A DNA stretch of 64,000 nt from Cadophora sp. MPI-SDFR-AT-0126 (lineage: Eukaryota > Ascomycota > Leotiomycetes > Helotiales > Ploettnerulaceae). Position numbers and translations under genes: made by a program. The notes under the pieces are model-generated. The model saw only the letters and a program-made list of their open reading frames with translations. It searched no databases and was not told where the DNA came from. The stretch lies in the NCBI GenBank assembly GCA_020747065.1, contig JAGMVK010000006.1:992001-1056000 (forward strand), in the 5' to 3' direction. Positions 55,778 to 64,000 of the stretch are shown here, piece after piece (positions within the stretch are counted from its first letter, which is position 1; each line of letters starts with the position of its first letter).

Positions 55778-58700
55778 AATTTATGTTTTGTTCCGAGAGG
55801 TTGTAGAAGTTGAGGAATGGGTGAATTGATGTAGGTTGCGAGGACGATGTCTAGGTCGATATGCTTGCGAGTCCGAATCTCGGTGGAGAAGGAACGAAAC
55901 AGGCCAAGTTTGGATAGAACCGACACTTAATTGACAACGACTCGGGGTTCGGCAGATGTTCCCTATGTCGAGAGAATTGTTCCAGCAGAAATCAATGCTC
56001 TATCAAGTCGCTGAATTCGACGAGGGTAGGTGGAACGTCAGTCGTATGTTGCGCAGGCTGCAAGTGTTACAGTCAGATTAAGGCAGGATTGGTCGGCGGC
56101 ACTCTTCTCTCCTCCTGGGTCCAATGCAGTAACAGTAAAGTCCTGAGTGAACAGTGCAATTGAACAGCGCGCGTATCTTGTCGTCTTGGTGGATTGAGAA
56201 AGGAATGAAGGACGACAAGAGGCGAGAAGTGAGGTCGAGTCGAGAAGAGGATGGCTGAATCAAGAAGAGAGAAAGAGAGAGAGCTATCGTGGGTTTGCCC
56301 CAAGGCACCTTGATGCAATCTCGCGGGTGTCTCAACTCTCAGATCCCTTCCAGTTCCTATCTCGCTTATGCGCGCCGGGCTCTCCTCACTCAAACTAAAT
56401 TGGCAGACGGAAGCTAAAACAACTAAACGTCTGAATAAGAACCGTAATCAAAAATCGAAATGCTTGTCGAGTAGAATATCGAGATGATGAATTGATGCTA
56501 TTTTCAAGTTCGTGAAGTAACAGCAGATGAGAATAATTGAATTTCCCGTCCATGTGCCTGGTGCTTGCTTCTTGCCCAGTCCAGAACCAAGAACGCCCGC
56601 GGGACAGAACAAGACATACAAATTGAGTGTCTATGCTTGTCTACGGGTAAACCCCACCCCACCCCAGCCATCCAACCCCATCCGTCCTATGCCATGCCAT
56701 GCCATCCAATCCATCCACGCCTCTTCCCAGGCCTCTTCCCAGCCCACCAGGTCCATCCAGTGGCCCGTCTCGCTGGGAAGTTGCAGCTGCAGCACCAAAT
56801 CAAGGTCGGCGAAATGGAGGCCAAAATCAATAATTGCCTCAAGCCAGCGACCAGCCAGGCCAGCGAAATTGACGATGATGTGTACGAAGTACGAACAAGA
56901 GCGAAGTACGAACGAGAGGGTTCTGTTCTACGGGAAACACCGTACAAGAGTGTCTCTAGACCCCCAAGTGCGCTGCTTTTCCGTGTCCAGACTGGAGATG
57001 CATTACTCGAGACCCAGTAAATATCGCCTGGATCCTCTCCGCATGCACCATGAAGTGGGTTTGCTGAGTCCACAATCAAGACTAATTTTCCGCGATAGTT
57101 CGAAGGAGGGGTGCAAGTCAGGAGATGCCCCTTTTGGAAGCACTGACTCAAGCCAATTCATGGGGATCTTTTATTTTTTGTCTCTATTCAGTCGCTCATA
57201 GAAGGCAAGAAAGATGTCATCGGAGGAACTTCGTCCATTTGAATCAATAGCCTCAAGCCGCCTCAGCGCTCACCAAGATGCCGCAAGCTCAAGTCCAACA
57301 CGCCAGCACCAAAGAAATATCTGCTTCTCGTCCACTCTGTACCCATCCCAGCCCATCACGAATTTAGCAAGGCACAGCACCATGCACCGAAGCAGGCAAG
57401 CCAGCTAAAGTTTGCCGCCAAAGCTGCCCTTGCGTGGCTCGCTAAACCAAATCAATCGATAGGCCAGGATGAAAGGAACACCATGCCGCCACCCTTTCAC
57501 CAACATGGCAACGTCCCCGGTCCAGCGTCCTCTAGTCTTCCTTCTAGCCTGAAGTCAAGTCTCTGGACGTCGGGAGCGCACTAAAAGCTACACTTTCCAT
57601 CTCGAGTCTCCATCTCAACTTCAAACGAAGAGATCCGGTTCAGCACTATTATGAGGCTTTTAATTCCTTACCTGTTCGCCTCGATCTATGCAGTAGCTGG
57701 AAGTTGGCTTGGATTTTAAGAATGGAAGGTGGGAGGAGGGGAGGGGCTGGACCGACAGAACAGATACACGACCCGATACCAAGAGACGCAAAGAAAGATA
57801 CCCGTATGCTGCATGAAATCCCAGATATGACAATCCAGTAAACCGCGGTGGCAAAACCATGCAACAGAACAGCTCGTCCAGGATAGGCCAAGGCCGAGCT
57901 TGGTGCGCTGCTTTCCGGTCTTCGCACTGGCACTGAAATGGTATTCGTGCGCCGTCCAGGAAGAAGGACCGTTTTGGGAGTTTCGCCGCGATAGGAATCA
58001 CAAGCGAACATGCATCTATCCATCGAGGCCTGATTATTCACTGGGCTGCTTGATGAGAGCGCAGTGCTTGCTTCTTCGGCCCTGTTTCTCCTGGATAGAG
58101 AACGCTATGCTCTACGGACCTACTCCGTCGTGTGTTGGAAAATTCGTCCAACGAACCCCTCTTCTGAATTTCGTTCGCGAAAACTCCTCGGATCTCTTCC
58201 CTATCCACCCATTTCACATGGAGCATTCATTTATTGAAACCCATCAAACAATTATCGCGCGCAAGATGCTAGCCCGATAATTTATTCCACATCAATTATG
58301 ATTCTATCCTATCGTGCTAATGATGCTCTCATCGTCCCTCATTCGTCCTGGAGAAAGTGTAAAATGTAACGCAGTACAGAAGTACGTGAGGAGGACGCGC
58401 CAGGTGTCGCCGCCCGCTATCAGTCTTTCCCGTTCGGCTGACTGCTGGTGACATGCATCTCTTAGATATTCTGGAAAGGCTGGATCGTGAAAGCACTAGA
58501 TTACCTCTAGCCACGCAGTCTTCTGACATTTAAATCTCGACGACGAACACAGTAGGTTGCTATCTTATCTTCTGGCTCCTCAGTACAGTAGTGCACAACT
58601 CCTTCTCTCATCGAAAGTTACATGCTTGGCACAGCACAAGAGTGGAGTTCTCGGGCAAGCCGTTGAACTTCCAGACTCGGGTAGTTGGTTTTGGAAGGTA

Positions 58701-59422
58701 GAAAGACTGCAGTAAAGCCCTCGTGGATGTACACTGTACAATTCCCCAAAGGGGATATACAAGAGATAAGGATTTTTCAAGAGGAGTGAGGGCTGGACTG
58801 AGGTTCAGTATTATCTGTAAGATCGTATCTCTTGATCTATAGTGGCGGGCTTGGGAGGAGAGACTCGTAGCTTCGCTACAAGGTCACAGAGAAGATATTG
58901 TAAGTCACGTGTAAATTGTATCACGTTTCGGTCCTGTTGGCTCGAATGGCTCTGAAAGTCTCGTATCGAAGAGTTGGGATGCGGTGTGCACGTTCTCAAG
59001 TTTCGAATTTCCATTCAACCTTGGGTAACTACTCTGATGGAAGTTTTCTTCTTACTCAGTTAATCTGTAATCTGGTGGGCGAGACCTGCTTAGACTCATT
59101 CTCCATTGTGAGAAAATTATGGTGCGCATGATAGCAGATAGATGATACTTACCAAGAATGTCGTGCAAGCATGAGATCTTGAATATCGCTTTGTTTAGCG
59201 CATATCCCGACAACAGATCTATCTTCGTATCATTGTTCTCGGTAATATCAAAGAGAGAAACGAGGACTTGAAACACAATCCAGGACAAAAGTACTCGAGA
59301 AACAACAGAATAACAAGACTTGTTCCCAACCTTTAAAAGTCTGCCTCGTGTATAGAGCGTAAAAGGGAATCAATTTCTCACAGTTCTTTTGAACCAAACT
59401 ACGATACATACTCTCGTCAAAG
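55778..59422. other. 3.6-kb gene-poor interval
   Basis: No supported gene. Contains short tandem repeats at 56689-56742. Longest frames (for example 56527-57201 and 57900-58280) have repeat-derived or random composition and no domains. Confidence 0.5.
56689..56742. repeat. Short tandem repeats (ATGCC)3 and a 12-bp doublet
   Basis: ATGCC repeated three times from 56689 to 56703; GCCTCTTCCCAG occurs twice in a row at 56719-56742. Confidence 0.85.
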
Positions 59423-60091
59423 ATGCGTTTCCTCAACTCCACTGCCTGGCTTGCAATCTTGGCATTAAGCTCCCTTGTCTCATCCCTCCCCTCATCGCCA
59501 GTAATTAATGGTATAGTCGACATGAATAACTTTCCCATTGAATCTATACCGGAGTTCAAAGAAGCAGATCCACTAGACAAACGCTTAACATCTAGCACAT
59601 GCCACGGACTGAACGTCAATCTCACACAAATCGCCACCCAAGCCTACAAACTATGCAACTCCGCAATCCACTCCATCGAATCCAACGAACCCACAGAAAC
59701 CCAACGCTTCATCCACTTCTTCGGACCTCTCAACGACAACCCCAACGCCCCCGCCCTCATCAGGCATCGCTACCAACTGATCCAAGAAACGATCTTCAGC
59801 CTGACACTCAACCTCGTCTGTCTGCCCACACAGAGTAAGGATAATCGCCCGGGAGTCATAGCAGACGTCGTGTCGGCGGGGCAGGGAACCGAAGCCACTG
59901 TGCGTCTGTTTAAGGGATGGTTCGGACTTCCTGCTAATGATACGTGTGTGCCTGGCCTTTCGAAAGCGAGTGTCCTTGTTCATGAGTCTTCGCATGTTTT
60001 TGGGGCTGACGATAGAGGTCCTGATCTGAGTAATGATGCGTATCAATATGGTGACTTTTCTGCTTCTGCTTTTGGGAATTGCACAATTTAA
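59423..60091 (+). CDS. Secreted M35-like (aspzincin) metalloprotease, short C-terminus
   Basis: Intronless, 222 residues. Signal peptide 1-22 and a dibasic LDKR at 51-54, a probable Kex2 pro-peptide cut. The zinc site HESSH is at 187-191, within VLVHESSHVFGADD, and DAYQYG follows at 205-210. In deuterolysin-type M35 enzymes HExxH is followed by GTxD, then YG. Here the GTxD Asp is replaced by a GADDRGPD segment, and the frame stops 12 residues after YG, where relatives continue with a NADTYALFA-like end. It may be a divergent family member, a truncated one, or be continued by an unrecognised intron. Secreted location is well supported; activity is uncertain. Confidence 0.7.
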   Translation: MRFLNSTAWLAILALSSLVSSLPSSPVINGIVDMNNFPIESIPEFKEADPLDKRLTSSTCHGLNVNLTQIATQAYKLCNSAIHSIESNEPTETQRFIHFFGPLNDNPNAPALIRHRYQLIQETIFSLTLNLVCLPTQSKDNRPGVIADVVSAGQGTEATVRLFKGWFGLPANDTCVPGLSKASVLVHESSHVFGADDRGPDLSNDAYQYGDFSASAFGNCTI

Positions 60092-60886
60092 AGCACTTGG
60101 GCTTGTAGACAATTTCTGCCCATTGCCTTCTAAGTTGGTACTTCAGTTGAAGACTTGTAGTCTTGGCTGCATTACCATTGAAGCAGACCACGGAACGTGG
60201 GATAGCATTACATTATAAATCATCTGATATAACGTCCATCCCTGTGTGCCGAAAAAACCGGTGTACTGAAAAGTTCTACAATTTACGGGTCTTAAATCTC
60301 CACTACAGAAATATTTAAAGCTATAATCTGTTTGCTATTGTTCTTTAGCTGTTTCTCTACAAGGGCTCGAATTATAGTTAGAAAAGTACTAAAGTTTGGT
60401 TATACTATCGATCGTTTTATTAAGAGCGATGCGACCCCTTAATAAGCGAGTAAAGGATTTATCGTCTTTACCAAATACTCCTCGCTGCTCGCTGGGGTTA
60501 TGTCCTTAAGCCACCTCTCGTCAATGGTAACTAGCGAGTAATCGAGAAATATCGGCAGCGATCAAACTTAACTTCTCTAAATCTCAGAAGGCAGTTGTGA
60601 ATTAAATGGCGAGAAAATTGCATAGTGGGGGTAGTGATCTTTGACTACGGGTTATTGACTTCTGAACCTGCGTGCTTTTAACAACTACAAAAGAGTTTCA
60701 ACCACAAATTATAATTCATTATAGTTGTATAATGTTACGATCGTAGGAGAAAAACTGGGGCAATTAAACTACTGGATTTATTTCGGTGCTACTCTAGTTC
60801 ACAAATCGATCGACAGAATCTGACCCAAGCTGTCTCAGACACACTCTTGAAAGACCCTTAGACGTATAAAGTTTCTCTCATATTCC
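60092..60886. other. AT-rich intergenic region
   Basis: About 800 bp, AT-rich, without coding frames; possibly decayed mobile DNA. Confidence 0.35.
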
Positions 60887-61277
60887 TCACGTCTCCTCTT
60901 TCTTTTCGGGTTTGGGCAAGAAAGCTTTGAATTTGGTGAAAAGCTCCGGGTGGGCGGCAAACAGGGTCTCCACTTGAGAATACACAACGTCGATACTGCC
61001 TGGATCCTGAGCGTAGCTCGAAAGGATCGCGAGAAATTGCTGGTACGCATCTGCAGGTACCGTTTTCTTTGTACGTCAGTAAAGCTCCTGGGGATTGGTG
61101 GGGGAATTTCAACATCTCTTGCTAGACCTCACTTCGTGATCAAGTAAGAGAGCTCAGTGGTGGATTATTATCTATTGGAGGAAGACATACCTCTACCTCT
61201 TGAATAAACGTAAGGGCATCGTTTCGGCCTGAGAGAGAGCACGATGGCGCTTCAGTCACTTTGATTTCATCACTCAT
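60887..61277 (-). CDS. Small stand-alone PAH (SIN3-type) domain protein
   Basis: Exons 61277-61191 and 61066-60887, 88 residues. The 124-nt intron has GTATGT, an ACTGAC branch 12 nt before the acceptor, and AAAG. The joined protein is almost wholly one paired-amphipathic-helix unit: DALTFIQEVEKTVPADAYQQFLAIL, then the loop, SIDVVYSQVETLFAAHPELFTKFKAFLP, and a Lys/Glu tail. This is the SIN3 fold for binding repressor helices, but full SIN3 has three or four PAHs and a histone-deacetylase-binding domain, all absent here. It could be a competitor of SIN3 or an independent adaptor; both ideas are inference. Frame search alone gives only out-of-frame shadows. Confidence 0.78.
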
Positions 61278-61528
61278 CGTGTGCTGACGGTACTAATGTT
61301 GAAGTGAGTTGGCTGTAAATATTAGCGACGATCCCGCTTTGTGCTGCAGTTCACTGTTTACTCACACAAATTTAGTGCAGTGGGAGCTTACTGATCCGGT
61401 GCGGTTCGGTTCCGGGAGCTGTTGTCAAAATAACCTACGCAGTCAGGGCGAATCAACTGATATATGTAGGACGGCTGAGTAAGCAATACCCCTCTACCAC
61501 ACCCTACTACTAGCGAATTACATTAGTG

Positions 61529-61940
61529 CTGAGGAAGGAGAGAAGGTTTATATGCACACCCACTTCTTACGCATGCACGTGGGGCGAAGCTCAAGCTTGT
61601 TACAATTATTTGTGGAATCTTGGAACGACAGGGTGTGGCGGTTCTAATACGTTCATCATGGTCTCGGCAGGAAGCTGTGTTGTTCAGGGCATCGCCCGTC
61701 AAGCTTATGATCAATCTTACTGGTATGCCTTCATTTTCAAGTGTAAGATGCCAGCTAATAAATTTTCCAGCCGAGATGTTGCATTCGCTGTGGGTGTAGT
61801 AGCACACAACTGCCCCAGAAACAACAATTACGCTGGAACAGGTAAGTGGATGTAAATGCTTACAGAAATGTGTATTAATCAGTTTAGGACTCGAATATGC
61901 CTATGGTAACGGCAATTTTCTGGTTGGCATGTATGCCTAA
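61529..61940 (+). pseudogene. Secreted Cys-rich protein remnant without a signal-peptide exon
   Basis: Exons about 61529-61722, 61771-61841 and 61888-61940, joined by 48- and 46-nt introns with good donors (GTATGC, GTAAGT) and acceptors (TTCCAG, TTTAG). Text: CTWGEAQACYNYLWNLGTTGCGG, SYCRDVAFAVGVVAHNC and AYGNGNFLVGMYA, with evenly placed Cys like a small secreted effector-type protein. No ATG with a signal peptide precedes it: the frame hits a stop at 61511, and no upstream exon is evident. Either the 5' exon is lost (pseudogene) or lies far upstream past the PAH gene. Function unknown. Confidence 0.5.
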
Positions 61941-63063
61941 ATGCTATGGAATCTTATGGCATCTATGTTAAGTCGCCATATGTCTGGGATTGCGTTTGAG
62001 AGCAGTGGGCAGGCCCTGTAATTTTCATTATTGAATGCTTCTGACATTGAACTCTTCACGCTCTTTCAGTAATTCATTACAACTCTGGTCTCCAGTAACT
62101 TTATAAATATTGGTTTGGAAACAACTGCTCATCGCTCACTCTTATCCACGAACCTCCCCGTTCTCTATATTCAAGACATCTTGGGGATCGGAGTCATTTG
62201 GAGAATACGCAGGTGATTATAGATGCTGGCTTTGCTTAGGACTCTTCATCTTCTATCTCGTTGCAGTTTGAGATTATAAAAAGGTTGATTATATTCAGAG
62301 GAACAGTACGATTTTGCAGCGAGAGCTGAAAGGGGAAGAGCAGATGCTAAGAGTTATATAATTTTTAATTAAAGTACACATCACACAATTAAATGGCTGT
62401 GATTAGAAGGAGACCTGAGAGGAGCATTTGTTATAGGTGATTGTTTCGCTGCCATTGTTACGGCGTCCCAACCAAGGGGATCTGGTCCAAGCAACATGGA
62501 AGGCTATATACTGGCAAGAAATTATCAAGTTTTTTAGAGGAACAGTGCTTATGTAATGTGGGCCCCAGAGGCTTGGCACCTCATATAACTACACCTCCTA
62601 AAAGGTATTGTATTTAAGCTTAGTAGTCCTTTTGAAATAGCTGTTTTTGTGAGGACCCCGTGACCAAACCACGTGATATACAGCCATCGAGGCCCAAGCC
62701 AAGAGCTGATTTCAGGTATGCACGATGATAGTTTCAAGGAGGCTACGGTTCGGAACCGACCCGTAGGGGGTTCGGGGTATATAAAGAAGGGAAGTGACTT
62801 AGTGAAAAGGGTAGTTTCTCTTCTTCCTCCGTACATGAGCCTATGTATTCAGTTCATATTAAATCCAATTCTCGTACGCACTCCCATATGCCTCTACTTT
62901 GGTAGTGACTAGTACGTGCTCTTACAGTTTTCTACCTCCCAATACTGCGTACTTATTCAATAAAGTTATTGATTTTATCAAATTCTATTAATAATTATAA
63001 AAGTTATATTATTTTTAAAAAAAATTATAGAAAAAAACAAAGGGGGATTTTAAAAACGGGGGG
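61941..63063. other. AT-rich decayed DNA with an orphan promoter-like site
   Basis: About 1.1 kb without a gene. AT-rich at 62350-62400 and 62980-63050. Includes a CGG-N7-CCG palindrome at 62746-62758 followed by TATATAAA at 62778-62785. Confidence 0.4.
62746..62785 (+). promoter_or_regulatory. Orphan promoter-like site: CGG-N7-CCG palindrome plus TATA
   Basis: CGGTTCGGAACCG at 62746-62758 is a 6-bp-arm palindrome with CGG and CCG seven bases apart, the pattern bound by Zn(II)2Cys6 regulators. TATATAAA follows 19 bp later (62778-62785). No intact gene lies downstream; the nearest frame (ATG at 62834) is 25 codons long. Confidence 0.4.
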
Positions 63064-63841
63064 AAATCGCAAAGGTTGATTGCGGTTCGCCAATTGGAAG
63101 TTGGCGCCAGCAGCGAAAAAGGGCACGAAGGATGAGTTCATCGAGAAGCCAGTCAAGACGATGCCATCCGTGAGCTCGGGGTACAGGTTCGCCAAGGAGG
63201 ACGTCTGTGCGGAACCAAAGGAGTGTCCGACGTGAACGACTTTACCGAATGTCTGGTTGACATTTGGGAAGGTACCGTTTCGTAGCATTTGCGTGAGCTA
63301 AGCAGTCGCAGCAATTTCAAGGAATGCTTGGATCTCATTCAGAGGTTCGCCGTGCGAGGAATTTCCGATACCGAGACGATCGAATGACGAGGTGCAATAC
63401 TTGTATTTATCGGTGGCCACGTTGAGGTAAGAGTAATTGTAGTCGTTGTAGGGCAGATCCCAGTACCTAAGAACATGGTTAGATTCTGACCATAACCACA
63501 AAATCGGAAGGTGCTTACGTCTTGTCGAAGCCGATTCCATGTGTCAGCACTTGGACAGTAGGGTTCGTGATGTTGCTAGCATCGGGAATACAGAACTGAG
63601 TGCTGATGTTGTATGTTCCCGATGTGGTGCTATATCCTTTGAGAGCGATATCCGTGAAGTTGCGACCTTGTTGGGTTATGTTTAGAACAAAGTCTGTTAC
63701 TTCGAGATTCGATTGAGGGACGGCGATATCGAACACAGCTTGACGAGCGGAAATATTAACCGGAACGGTCTGGTTGATACACATCTTGCCAGCCACCGAA
63801 GCGGCAAAAAGGGCCAACACAGTAATTGAGGAACAATACAT
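63064..63841 (-). pseudogene. Secreted alpha/beta-hydrolase (esterase) pseudogene
   Basis: Exon 1 63841-63519, intron of 52 nt (GTAAGC, CTTAG), exon 2 from 63466. Signal peptide (residues 1-18), several N-glycosylation sites, LTHGIGFDKTYWDLPYND and, further on, VVHVGHSFGSAQTSSLANLYPEL with the GxSxG nucleophile. Exon 2 is interrupted by an in-frame TAG at 63298-63300 (AATA*LTQMLRNGT); the frame resumes unchanged, so a single base change such as GAG to TAG explains it. The gene also ends abruptly about 63,064, where an AT-rich tract begins, before the Asp and His of the triad. Two independent lesions make it a pseudogene. Confidence 0.82.
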
Positions 63842-64000
63842 GGTGGATTATGTGACTAGCAATATCTCCGAATGAAGCAGGAAAAGCTTCTACGATTTTA
63901 TATCTCTCGACTTTCCTCACGACCGAGAACTCCAGCTCTGAACACCGACGTAATACAGCAAGCTCGGTAAGAGCTATCCACCATAGTACATGAGATCAAC

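Noticed and set aside
56527..57201. 224-residue frame
   Set aside because: It spans the ATGCC and 12-bp tandem repeats and overlaps open frames on the other strand; no domain or signal.
57900..58280. 126-residue frame
   Set aside because: No conserved text and no gene context; chance frame in a gene-poor interval.
1..64000. tRNA, rRNA and CRISPR arrays
   Set aside because: Visual search for the T-loop GGTTCRA consensus, rRNA blocks and regular short repeats found none outside coding regions; a tRNAscan run would be decisive.

Overview
The window reads as nuclear DNA of a filamentous ascomycete, probably a leotiomycete (inferred). Coding regions are interrupted by short GT-AG introns, mostly 44-84 nt, many with CTAAC/CTGAC-like branch sites. 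Genes lie on both strands without operons. Typical Pezizomycotina families are present: HET, SLATT_fungal, DUF7580, 2EXR, WSC and nitronate monooxygenases. Splice junctions below were read by eye from GT/AG sites, reading frame and remembered family consensus. No tRNA, rRNA, CRISPR array or intact transposon was seen.

Layout. 0-14 kb: a conserved acidic protein, a nitronate monooxygenase, a fungal SLATT membrane protein, a 189-bp tandem repeat in a gene-poor gap, an unrecognised two-exon gene, the DNA polymerase delta small subunit (4 exons), and a short putative GPI-anchored wall protein. 14-22 kb: two large transporters head to head, an AVT3/AVT4-type vacuolar amino-acid exporter and a VHC1-type cation-chloride cotransporter. 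24-31.5 kb: serine/threonine dehydratase, a broken 2EXR gene, a toxD-like reductase flanked by two diverged direct repeats, and a CobW/ZNG1-like GTPase. 31.4-35.3 kb is empty, followed by a secreted DUF1996-WSC protein and a NAT9-like acetyltransferase.

39.8-46.1 kb is the most unusual block. A DUF7580 gene and an 11-exon conserved fungal gene diverge from a 119-bp gap, and a C2H2-type finger gene follows in line. The last two can be joined into one reading frame by a 45-nt optional intron whose last three bases are the stop codon. 46.5-54 kb: an F-box/2EXR-like protein, RPB11 (17-nt first exon), a second nitronate monooxygenase and a HET-domain protein. 55-64 kb: a single-pass membrane protein, a long empty gap, an M35-like secreted metalloprotease with a short C-terminus, an 88-residue stand-alone PAH-domain protein, and two decayed secreted-protein genes in AT-rich DNA.

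RPB11 and POL31 are core machinery. The transporters, CobW GTPase and dehydratase are metabolic housekeeping. SLATT, DUF7580 and HET proteins belong to families linked by prediction or experiment to fungal nonself or conflict responses. The DUF7580/unknown/C2H2 trio is the best candidate for an undescribed module.
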